Assembly (NCBI GenBank): GCA_900549885.1
Contig: URQA01000164.1
Coordinates: 1-5,121 of the forward strand
DNA: 5,121 bases
Direction: 5' to 3'
From: an uncultured Eubacteriales bacterium
Lineage (GTDB): Bacteria; Bacillota; Clostridia; Oscillospirales; Oscillospiraceae
Every line of letters starts with the position of its first letter. The stretch's first letter is position 1. The notes under the pieces were generated by a model. That model searched no databases, was not told the DNA's origin, and was given only the letters and a program-made list of their open reading frames with translations. Positions 1-4,595 of this stretch are shown piece by piece. Made by a program: the position numbers and the translations under genes.

Positions 1-406
1 GGGCGGCCGCCGCCAGGGAGTGGTACCGCCCCACAAGGGCTGTTTCCGGACAGCCCCGGAACAGCGGGCAGTCCGGATCGAATCGGACCTGGGACTGCTT
101 CCCGTGCATCAGCGCCTTGGCGTAGGTAATGGAGGCGCCAAAGGCGGCGCAGATGGCCTGGTGCCCCAGACAGACCCCCAGAATGGGGATCTCATGCCCC
201 AGGGCGGTCACCACCTCCATGGTGATTCCCGCGTCCTCCGGCCTCCCCGGGCCGGGGGAGAGGATGATCCGTTCCGGCTGAAGCGCCCGAATTTCTTCTG
301 CGGTCATCTCATCATTGCGGATGATCCAGATATTCGGCTCGAATTCCCCAACAAGCTGGTACAGATTGTAGGAAAAACTGTCATAGTTGTCGATCAGCAG
401 GATCAT
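1..406 (-). CDS. trpG: Anthranilate synthase component II (glutamine amidotransferase), C-terminus off the left edge
   Basis: The first 135 residues are visible; the family is usually about 190 long, so the C-terminal third, including the expected catalytic His-Glu pair, lies beyond the window. It is a class I glutamine amidotransferase that releases ammonia from glutamine for the chorismate-using TrpE subunit, in the cytoplasm. Visible motifs: the N-terminal MILLIDNYDSFSYNL block, oxyanion-side SPGPG at residues 50-54, and the nucleophile elbow GVCLGHQ with catalytic Cys79, then MHGK near 100-103 and GRYHSL near the edge. The ATG at 404-406 overlaps the TGA of the upstream TrpE-like ORF (ATGA), and AGGAGG lies at 414-419 (minus strand), 7 bases upstream. 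The coupling, and the TrpE rather than PabB signature next door, favour trpG. The same subunit could also serve PabB (pabA). Nothing in the visible part looks broken. Confidence 0.93.
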   Translation of the reverse strand, partial: MILLIDNYDSFSYNLYQLVGEFEPNIWIIRNDEMTAEEIRALQPERIILSPGPGRPEDAGITMEVVTALGHEIPILGVCLGHQAICAAFGASITYAKALMHGKQSQVRFDPDCPLFRGCPETALVGRYHSLAAAA

Positions 407-975
407 AGCTCCGCCTCCTGTGCAAGCTCCAGCGCCCTCAGGGACGCCCGCGCCTTGTTCATACATTCCTCAAATTCCTGCTCCGGGACCGAATCGGCCA
501 CGATCCCCGCTCCGCTTCTGACAAACACCCTGCCGTTCTTTTGATAGGCGATCCGAATAGCGATGCAGGTATCCATGTTGCCGGTGAAGTCGATGTAGCC
601 GATGGCCCCGCCGTAGATGCCCCGCTTGTTGTTCTCCAGCTCCGCAATGAGCTGGCAGGCCCGGAGCTTGGGCGCGCCGGAGAGGGTCCCGGCCGGCAGC
701 ACCGCCTCGATGGCGTCCAGAGCGTCCTTGTCCGCCCGGAGCTCTCCCCGTACGGTGGAGCCGATGTGCATGACATGGGAGAAGCGCTCAATGGTGTGGA
801 ACTTCTCCACCTGGACCGTACCGAACCGGCTGATCTTCCCAAGATCGTTCCGCCCCAGATCCACCAGCATATTGTGCTCCGCCAGCTCTTTCTCATCGGA
901 GAGCAGCTCTGTCTCCAGAACCTGGTCCTCCTCCGGGGTCTTTCCCCTGGGCCGGGTGCCCGCGAGAGGGAAGGT
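403..975 (-). pseudogene. trpE: Anthranilate synthase component I fragment: C-terminal chorismate-binding region
   Basis: This is the 3' part of the chimera, about 190 residues; complete TrpE is about 490-520. Recognised blocks in chimera numbering: PLAGTRPRGKTPEED (330-344), HNMLVDLGRNDLG (361-373), SHVMHIGSTVRG (393-404), LPAGTLSGAPKLRA (420-433), GIYGGAIGYIDFTGNMDTCIAIR (446-468) and VRSGAGIVADSVPEQEFEE (479-497). These form the C-terminal half of the chorismate-utilising fold and include the magnesium and chorismate-contacting segments. The residue before GTRPRG is Ala (PLAGT), as in TrpE, whereas PabB-type aminodeoxychorismate synthases usually have Lys there. The N-terminal part carrying feedback tryptophan binding is missing. 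The stop overlaps the trpG start, so the downstream end of a normal trpEG pair is preserved. Confidence 0.88.
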
Positions 976-1956
976 GTGGAGCACGCCGTTTTCCAGCTTG
1001 AAGGTTCGGCCGCCGCCCAGCCGGGCATCGCTGCCCACGGAGGAGTTGCCGATGGACGCCTCATAGCCGGCCAAAGGGGTCAGTTTCCCGGTGGAGAGGC
1101 CGGCGGTGTAGAACTGGCAGTATTCTTCCGTGCCGTAGTCTTTGCCGTAGGAGGCGGCCAGCAGCAGGGTATCCTCGTCCAGCAGGGCCGCCGGGCCGGT
1201 CTTGAGAGTTCCAGGCTCCACCACACAGGCGATGGTGCGGGAGGCCAGATTCAGGATGTAGACGCCGGAATAGTGGGGGGCCACCTCCCGCCAGGGACCG
1301 CCCTGGAACACCACCTTGTCTTGGAGCACATGGACCGGCCAGGCGTCCCATTCCGGATCTGTCAGAGGAGACAGCGCACCGCTGGAGCGGTCAAACAGGT
1401 AAAGCCGGTCCCGCTTGCCGGAGGTATACCCCAGGCCGTTGCCCCAGAAGGGCAGCTCTTCAAACACCTCGGCAGCTGGAGCCTTGTACTCCTTCAACGC
1501 CCTGTCTCGTTTCTCGCCGGACAGCCCCTCCAGGTCTGGGTAGTTCCGGTCATACCGGGCGGAGACCAAAAAACGGCCGTCGTCCAGCTCTCTCAGGGCG
1601 GTGGCGGCCACAGGCAGGGAGAAGGCCTTGACCGCCTCTCCCCCGCTGGGGTCGATCTCATAGTAAACCGTGCGCTGTTCACCCCGCTCGACGGCGGCCT
1701 TGTCCGCCTTTTCCCGGAGGGCGGGGAACAGAAGGGTGCCCTGGGCGGTCCAGCAGTAGCTCTTGGCGTCTCCCTGAGCGGTAAGCCGGCGGACGGTGCC
1801 GCTGCCGGCCTCATATAAGTATAGGTCTCCGGTATAGCAGTTATCCTCCTCTGCCGCCTGCTGGACCAGAAAGGCGCACGAAGCGCCGTCCGGGGACCAG
1901 GTAGGGCTGCTGACAAACTGGAAGGACAGAAAATCCCGAATGGCAACAGGTTCCAT
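403..1956 (-). CDS. Chimeric ORF: S9-peptidase beta-propeller N-half fused in frame to TrpE C-half
   Basis: This is an open frame of 517 codons. I start it at ATG 1954-1956 (MEPVAIRDF) because AAGGAG sits 7 bases upstream; the longer in-frame extension to 2172 crosses promoter-like A/T-rich DNA. Residues 1 to about 320 resemble the N-terminal propeller of S9 (prolyl oligopeptidase/acylaminoacyl-peptidase type) enzymes, with SPTWSPDG at 17-24, GDLYLYEAGSGTVRRLT at 43-59, and repeated strand pairs. Residues from about 328 on are the C-terminal chorismate-binding part of TrpE. The S9 catalytic domain (Gly-x-Ser-x-Gly, Asp, His) and the N-terminal ~300 residues of TrpE, with the tryptophan-binding region, are absent. 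As written it should be neither a working peptidase nor a complete anthranilate synthase. The frame is intact across the seam. It may be a true deletion joint or an assembly artefact; I cannot tell which from one sequence. Confidence 0.85.
   Translation of the reverse strand: MEPVAIRDFLSFQFVSSPTWSPDGASCAFLVQQAAEEDNCYTGDLYLYEAGSGTVRRLTAQGDAKSYCWTAQGTLLFPALREKADKAAVERGEQRTVYYEIDPSGGEAVKAFSLPVAATALRELDDGRFLVSARYDRNYPDLEGLSGEKRDRALKEYKAPAAEVFEELPFWGNGLGYTSGKRDRLYLFDRSSGALSPLTDPEWDAWPVHVLQDKVVFQGGPWREVAPHYSGVYILNLASRTIACVVEPGTLKTGPAALLDEDTLLLAASYGKDYGTEEYCQFYTAGLSTGKLTPLAGYEASIGNSSVGSDARLGGGRTFKLENGVLHTFPLAGTRPRGKTPEEDQVLETELLSDEKELAEHNMLVDLGRNDLGKISRFGTVQVEKFHTIERFSHVMHIGSTVRGELRADKDALDAIEAVLPAGTLSGAPKLRACQLIAELENNKRGIYGGAIGYIDFTGNMDTCIAIRIAYQKNGRVFVRSGAGIVADSVPEQEFEECMNKARASLRALELAQEAEL
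997..1956 (-). pseudogene. S9-family peptidase fragment: N-terminal beta-propeller only
   Basis: This is the 5' part of the chimera, about 320 residues. It has the look of the propeller that gates the active site of cytoplasmic S9 peptidases: WSPDG early on, then blades ending in motifs such as DRLYLFDRSSGALSPLTD (183-200) and GVYILNLASRT (231-241). It ends in the SIGNSSVGSDARLGGGRTFK segment (301-320), which I associate with this subfamily close to the propeller midpoint. Full enzymes are usually 600-700 residues, so roughly half is lost, including the alpha/beta-hydrolase domain with the catalytic triad. There is no signal peptide or membrane segment. Its own promoter and ribosome binding site are intact. 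Assignment to S9 is from remembered family style and the WD40-like/TolB-like repeats; other propeller proteins are possible. Confidence 0.7.
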
Positions 1957-1963
1957 GGGAACA

Positions 1964-1970
1964 CTCCTTT
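1964..1970 (-). promoter_or_regulatory. Ribosome binding site that sets the start of the peptidase-like ORF
   Basis: The minus strand reads AAAGGAG here, 7 bases before the ATG at 1954-1956. It decides in favour of the MEPVAIRDF start over the in-frame upstream ATG at 2170-2172. Confidence 0.85.
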
Positions 1971-2004
1971 TTGTAATATGGATTAGGGAAAAGCGCTTGT
2001 CTTG

Positions 2005-2033
2005 ATTGTGCGCCCAAACGGGCGATCCGTCAA
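2005..2033 (-). promoter_or_regulatory. Putative sigma-A promoter for the peptidase-like ORF, with an inverted repeat in the spacer
   Basis: On the minus strand, TTGACG (2028-2033) and CACAAT (2005-2010) are separated by exactly 17 bases, placing the transcription start near 1998, about 42 bases upstream of the ATG. The spacer contains a perfect 5-bp inverted repeat, CGCCC AAAC GGGCG (2011-2024), directly between the two hexamers. That placement would suit an operator, but a short GC-rich repeat can also occur by chance. The -10 matches consensus at 4 of 6 positions. Confidence 0.5.
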
Positions 2034-2143
2034 GAGGGCGGATAGAAAAAGAATTAAAATTGTGCTCGTCAAAACCCACAGACACAAGGGGTTGTAAACG
2101 GGGAAAACCGTTGAAAAACTTGAAAAATTCCGTGAAATTTTCC
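2034..2143. other. A/T-rich divergent intergenic region between two promoters
   Basis: No gene is supported here. The stretch is clearly more A/T-rich than its surroundings, with phased A-runs from about 2111 to 2140 immediately upstream of the rightward -35 box. This is the usual position of an UP element contacted by the RNA polymerase alpha subunit at strong ribosomal promoters. A near-palindrome, GAAAAATT...AAATTTTC (about 2122-2142), sits next to the -35 box. Confidence 0.45.
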
Positions 2144-2173
2144 TTGACTTTCCCCCTTGATATGTTGTACAAT
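2144..2173 (+). promoter_or_regulatory. Strong candidate promoter for the S10 operon
   Basis: TTGACT (2144-2149, 5 of 6 consensus) and TACAAT (2168-2173, 5 of 6) are separated by 18 bases, one over the optimum. A/T-rich, UP-element-like sequence lies upstream. Initiation is expected near 2180, giving a leader of about 460 bases before rpsJ. No better promoter was found closer to rpsJ, so the operon probably depends on this one unless transcription enters from elsewhere. Confidence 0.7.
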
Positions 2174-2179
2174 AATCGA

Positions 2180-2394
2180 GCGCCTGTATGGGCGCGCTGT
2201 GCGATGATGCGGGAGATTGCTCGCTAGGCGAGGTAACTTCCGCGGAGTATGTCCGACAATCGGGCGGCTGAGAGACTCAATCGCGGCGTATATCGCCGCG
2301 GGTGGGTAGAACCGGCCATGCGTTGCGCCGGTTTTATTCATGCCGAGGAGTGATACGCACGGAAGCGTGTATTGAAAAATCTCTCACCCGTACG
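2180..2394 (+). ncRNA. Structured leader RNA domain (about 210 nt), family not identified
   Basis: Beginning at the predicted transcription start, this stretch has dense complementarity and no credible ORF. Local hairpins: 2209-2243 (outer GCGGGAG/CTTCCGC, inner CTCGC-TAG-GCGAG), 2251-2265 (CAA loop), a perfect 7-bp stem at 2282-2288/2294-2300, and AACCGGC/GCCGGTT at 2310-2316/2327-2333. Two long-range pairings could close it into one domain: 2186-2192 (GTATGGG) with 2387-2393 (CCCGTAC), 7 bp with one G-U, and 2269-2274 (TGAGAG) with 2381-2386 (CTCTCA), directly adjacent on the 3' side. A competing 5' hairpin, GCGCC/GGCGC (2180-2195), excludes the first of these, so two states are possible. 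It may be an operon leader (for example an L4 autoregulatory target) or a processed noncoding RNA; the raiA motif is one clostridial family of similar length worth testing. I have not matched it to any family. Confidence 0.5.
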
Positions 2395-2414
2395 AAGAAG
2401 CGCTGAAGTAGAAG

Positions 2415-2600
2415 CGACCGGGCCGTCGTGAGCAGCGGACTAAGACCGAAGCGAAGCCAAAAGCCCAAACGGGTCCAGTGGACCGGATGGGGTTGGCACA
2501 GTCGGAGGGCTATAGGATCGCGTCGCGAACAGGCGAGGCGTGATCCCTTCTGGGGTGGATACCTCAGCGTGACAGGACAGCGGGCCATCCCCGGCCCACC
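2415..2600 (+). repeat. GC-rich structured element, copy 1 (rpsJ leader)
   Basis: This is one of two related elements. Block A is CCGTCGTGAGCAGC (2423-2436). Block B is the GCG..GAACAGG..GAGGCG..GA stretch at 2520-2543, 97 bases downstream. Block B lies in a strong hairpin: GGATCGCG (2515-2522) with CGTGATCC (2539-2546), inner TCGC/GCGA around a GAACAG loop, and a GG bulge. Other stems: GGTCC-AGT-GGACC (2472-2484) enclosed by AGCCC/GGGCT (2462-2466 with 2507-2511), and a 3' hairpin GGGCC-ATCCCC-GGCCC (2582-2597) ending 26 bases before the rpsJ ribosome binding site. No coding frame is convincing. It is transcribed as part of the leader and could affect rpsJ translation or RNA stability; function unknown. 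Confidence 0.6.
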
Positions 2601-2623
2601 AATCGTCAACTTCGTATGATTTT

Positions 2624-2630
2624 AAGGAGG
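2624..2630 (+). promoter_or_regulatory. rpsJ ribosome binding site
   Basis: AAGGAGG lies 9 bases before the ATG at 2640-2642. It fixes the rpsJ start at MAAQKEMIRIRL; the in-frame upstream ATG at 2616 lies in front of the Shine-Dalgarno and is not used. Confidence 0.92.
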
Positions 2631-2639
2631 AAAACCCAA

Positions 2640-2954
2640 ATGGCAGCTCAGAAAGAAATGATCCGCATCCGCCTGAAGGCCTATGACCATCAGCTCATCG
2701 ACCAGGCCGCCGAGAAGATCGTGGAGACCGCCAAGCGCAGCGGCGCCACCGTCTCTGGCCCCATCCCCCTGCCCACCAAGAAGGAGGTCGTCACCATCCT
2801 GCGGGCCGTCCACAAGTACAAGGACAGCCGTGAGCAGTTTGAGCGCCGCACCCACAAGCGGCTGATCGACGTGGTCAAGCCCTCCGCCAAGACCGTGGAG
2901 GCCCTGATGAGTCTGGACCTGCCCGCCGGCGTGGAGATCGAGATCAAGCTCTGA
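2640..2954 (+). CDS. rpsJ: Small-subunit ribosomal protein S10 (NusE)
   Basis: The protein has 104 residues, normal for bacterial S10 (about 102-105). S10 sits in the 30S head, where an extended loop reaches into the subunit, and as NusE it joins NusB/NusG in transcription antitermination of rRNA operons. Recognised segments: MIRIRLKAYDHQLIDQ (7-22), SGPIPLPTKKEVVTILRA (39-56), the loop VHKYKDSREQFERRTHKRLID (57-77) and VEALMSLDLPAGVEIEIKL (86-104). The loop where tetracycline-class resistance changes occur in other bacteria looks wild type. It is the first gene of the S10 operon, preceded by a long structured leader. It is followed by an unusually long 285-base gap before rplC instead of the usual close spacing. 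Stop TGA is at 2952-2954. Confidence 0.98.
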   Translation: MAAQKEMIRIRLKAYDHQLIDQAAEKIVETAKRSGATVSGPIPLPTKKEVVTILRAVHKYKDSREQFERRTHKRLIDVVKPSAKTVEALMSLDLPAGVEIEIKL

Positions 2955-2959
2955 GCGTC

Positions 2960-3203
2960 CGAACCGTTGTGAGCGGCACGGATGGACCAGAACAAGGGCG
3001 AGCGGAGGGCCATGAGGTAGCCCACAGACCAGCCCGAGACGAAGGAAAGCCGCGCGTTGCGAACAGGAGAGGCGCGACAACCGACGAGGCCCAAGGCCTC
3101 ACGCAACTTTGTTAGTACCGCAGTCCGCCGCGTTTCTGAGGCGGACGGGTCATGTTGACAGAGCAATGGCGTAGCGGCGCCAGCCCAATGGTCGCCGGCC
3201 ACC
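2960..3203 (+). repeat. GC-rich structured element, copy 2 (rpsJ-rplC intergenic)
   Basis: This is a diverged relative of the rpsJ-leader element. Block A is CCGTTGTGAGCGGC (2964-2977). Block B is at 3054-3077, 90 bases later, and matches the leader copy at 21 of 24 positions. The block B hairpin is conserved: CGCG (3053-3056) with CGCG (3073-3076) replaces CGCG/CGTG, turning a G-U pair into G-C, with the same GAACAG loop and GG bulge; one inner pair is lost (G-A). Further hairpins: GGGC/GCCC (3007-3010 with 3020-3023), GAGGCC-CAA-GGCCTC (3086-3100), GTCCGCC/GGCGGAC (3123-3129 with 3140-3146), and a terminal stem 3175-3197 ending 28 bases before the rplC ribosome binding site. Both copies end in CCGGCC(C)ACC. 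No ORF is supported. Function unknown; it could be an RNA regulator, an RNA processing site or a dispersed genomic repeat. Confidence 0.6.
3123..3146 (+). other. Strong GC-rich hairpin in the rpsJ-rplC gap
   Basis: GTCCGCC (3123-3129) and GGCGGAC (3140-3146) form a perfect 7-bp stem around a 10-base loop. The downstream sequence (GGGTCATG) has no T-run, so it is not an intrinsic terminator. It belongs to the part of the intergenic element that the leader copy lacks, and may be an insertion or a stabilising stem. Confidence 0.55.
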
Positions 3204-3225
3204 TCTCTCAACCAATAACCTTAAT

Positions 3226-3232
3226 AAGGAGG
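3226..3232 (+). promoter_or_regulatory. rplC ribosome binding site
   Basis: AAGGAGG lies 7 bases before the ATG at 3240-3242. It is the standard site for this operon, placed just downstream of the terminal hairpin of the intergenic element. Confidence 0.92.
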
Positions 3233-3239
3233 AATACAC

Positions 3240-3962
3240 ATGGAGAAGGCCATTATCGGCAAGAAGGTGGGTATGACCCAGATCTTCGATGAAGCCGGCA
3301 AGGTCATCCCGGTCACCGTCATTCAGGCGGGCCCCTGCACCGTGGTGCAGAAGAAGACCGAGGAAAAGGACGGCTACACCGCCGTTCAGCTGGGATTTGA
3401 GGAAGTCCCCGAGCGCAAGCTCACCAAGCCCGAACTGGGCCACAGCAAGAAGTCTGGCAAGGCCCTGCGGGTGCTGAAGGAGTTCAAGCTGGACAACGCC
3501 GCCGACCTGAATGTGGGCGACGAGGTCAAGGCCACCGTGTTCGCCGCCGGCGACCGGGTGGACATCACTGGCATCAGCAAAGGTAAGGGCTACCAGGGCG
3601 TCATCAAGCGCCACGGCGCCCACCGCTTGAAGGAGACCCACGGCACCGGCCCTGTCCACCGGCACGCCGGTTCTATGGGCTCCAGCACCGATCCCTCCCG
3701 TATTTTCAAGGGTAAGATCGGCGCCGGCCAGATGGGCAACGAGCAGGTCACTGTCATGAATCTGGACGTGATCCAGGTGGACGAGGAGCTGGGCGTCATC
3801 GCCGTGCGTGGCGCGGTCCCCGGTCCCAAGGGCGGTGTGGTCATCCTGCGCAGCAGCGTCAAGAAGGTCCAGGAGAAGAAGATCACCGAGGCTGGCCGCG
3901 TCAACCCGCAGAAGGCTTCCGCCCGTGTCAATCCTCAGAAGGCCTCTGCGCGTAACAAGTGA
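3240..3962 (+). CDS. rplC: Large-subunit ribosomal protein L3, with an extended C-terminal tail
   Basis: The protein has 240 residues against a usual ~205-215. L3 is an early-assembling 50S protein that binds 23S rRNA near the 3' end and reaches toward the peptidyl transferase centre. The start is MEKAIIGKKVGMTQIF, and the family signature fits residues 101-124 (F101, D108, G111, S113, GKG at 115-117, G120, R124). The centre-facing loop GTGPVHRHAGSMGSSTDPSR (136-154) and GQMGNE (163-168) follow. Gln164 corresponds to the glutamine methylated by PrmB in E. coli L3. After the conserved VVILRSSVKK (200-209) there is a basic tail of about 30 residues ending in two adjacent copies of VNPQKASAR (221-229, 230-238) and NK. 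The tail is in frame and clearly coding. Stop TGA is at 3960-3962, 18 bases before rplD. Confidence 0.97.
   Translation: MEKAIIGKKVGMTQIFDEAGKVIPVTVIQAGPCTVVQKKTEEKDGYTAVQLGFEEVPERKLTKPELGHSKKSGKALRVLKEFKLDNAADLNVGDEVKATVFAAGDRVDITGISKGKGYQGVIKRHGAHRLKETHGTGPVHRHAGSMGSSTDPSRIFKGKIGAGQMGNEQVTVMNLDVIQVDEELGVIAVRGAVPGPKGGVVILRSSVKKVQEKKITEAGRVNPQKASARVNPQKASARNK
3900..3953 (+). repeat. Tandem 9-codon repeat in the L3 C-terminal tail
   Basis: The copies at 3900-3926 and 3927-3953 both encode VNPQKASAR. Five of nine codons differ, all synonymously (Asn, Pro, Ala, Ser and Ala codons). The repeat is therefore not a recent slippage event, and the amino acids appear to have been held by selection. 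Confidence 0.9.
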
Positions 3963-3980
3963 GAAAGGAGAGAATGACAA

Positions 3981-4595
3981 ATGCCTAAAGCGAACCTTTA
4001 TGATATGGCCGGTAAGCAGATCGGCGAGGTCGAGCTCTCCGAGGCCATCTTCGGCATCGAGCCCAACCAGTATGTGGTCCACGATGTGGTTAAGAACCAC
4101 CTGGCCAACTGCCGTCAGGGCACTCAGTCCGCCCTGACCCGCGCCGAGGTATCCGGCGGCGGCCGCAAGCCCTGGAGACAGAAGGGTACCGGACACGCCC
4201 GTCAAGGCTCCACCCGGGCCCCTCAGTGGACCCACGGCGGCATCGTGTTCGCCCCCAAGCCCCGTTCTTACAGCTACACCCTGAACAAGAAGGTGCGCCG
4301 TCTGGCCCTGAAGTCTGCCCTGTCCGCCAAGGCTGCCTCCGGCAGCGTGCTGGTGGTGGACGGCCTGAGCATGGACCAGATCAAGACCAAGACCTTCCAG
4401 GGCTTCCTGAACAGCGTGGGCGCCGGCAAGGCCATGGTGGTCACCAGCTGCCCCAACGTGGTCAAGTCCGCCCGGAACATCCCCGGCGTGGTCACTAGCC
4501 CCGCCGCCCTGATCAATGTCTATGACATCGTCAACGCCAGCCAGCTGATCATTGACAAGGCTGCCCTGGCTACCATCGAGGAGGTGTTCGCCTAA
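3981..4595 (+). CDS. rplD: Large-subunit ribosomal protein L4
   Basis: The protein has 204 residues, typical for bacterial L4. L4 binds 23S rRNA domain I, and its extended loop lines the narrow part of the nascent peptide tunnel. In E. coli, and by a different leader in Bacillus, it is linked to feedback control of the S10 operon. The N-terminus is MPKANLYDMAGKQIGEVEL. The tunnel loop is at about 46-95 with KPWRQKGTGHARQGSTRAPQW (63-83), where macrolide-resistance changes occur elsewhere; it reads as wild type. GGIVFAPKPRSYSY (86-99) and NKKVRRLALKSALS (102-115) are standard, as is the Rossmann-like C-terminal part with SARNIPGV (163-170), NVYDIV and ASQLIIDKAAL. AAGGAG at 3965-3970 lies 10 bases upstream. 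The TAA stop shares its last A with the rplW ATG, suggesting translational coupling. Confidence 0.98.
   Translation: MPKANLYDMAGKQIGEVELSEAIFGIEPNQYVVHDVVKNHLANCRQGTQSALTRAEVSGGGRKPWRQKGTGHARQGSTRAPQWTHGGIVFAPKPRSYSYTLNKKVRRLALKSALSAKAASGSVLVVDGLSMDQIKTKTFQGFLNSVGAGKAMVVTSCPNVVKSARNIPGVVTSPAALINVYDIVNASQLIIDKAALATIEEVFA

Noticed and set aside
541..1818. Long plus-strand open frame of about 425 codons opposite the chimeric gene.
   Set aside because: It is the antisense of well-supported coding sequence; long antisense frames are common in GC-rich genes, and the protein has no recognisable family.
1991..1998. AAGCGCTT palindrome near the minus-strand start site as a CcpA cre site.
   Set aside because: Only the central 8 bases fit; the outer TG...CA positions do not match.
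1957..2172. In-frame N-terminal extension of the peptidase-like ORF starting at 2172 (72 extra residues).
   Set aside because: It crosses the minus-strand promoter and the opposite-strand promoter, has A/T-rich noncoding composition and no ribosome binding site, while the ATG at 1956 has a good one and starts in the expected family N-terminus.
2268..2313. CTGAGA (2268-2273) and GGGTGGGTAGAACC (2300-2313) as hints of a TPP riboswitch or T-box.
   Set aside because: The second TPP core (ACCTGATCTGG-like) is absent, and the T-box antiterminator core GGTGGNACCGCG is not matched; no specifier or terminator arrangement was found.
2310..2338. AACCGGC/GCCGGTT hairpin followed by TTTATT as an intrinsic terminator or attenuator.
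   Set aside because: The T-run is short and interrupted and the 10-base loop is long; the hairpin also fits as an internal stem of the larger leader fold. Weak attenuation is not excluded.
2428..2619. GTG-initiated 63-codon frame in the rpsJ leader as a possible leader peptide.
   Set aside because: No ribosome binding site, basic/Trp-rich translation typical of structured RNA sequence, and it overlaps the conserved structured element.
2615..2620. TATGAT just before rpsJ as a -10 box.
   Set aside because: No -35 at a suitable distance, and the start would fall inside the Shine-Dalgarno sequence.
3155..3160. Perfect TTGACA hexamer upstream of rplC as a -35 box for an internal promoter.
   Set aside because: Positions 16-18 bases downstream read GC-rich sequence (around GCGCCAGC), with no -10 resemblance.
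3150..4235. Long minus-strand open frame of about 361 codons opposite rplC and rplD.
   Set aside because: It lies wholly antisense to conserved ribosomal protein genes and has low-complexity Gly/Leu/Ala-rich composition typical of shadow frames.
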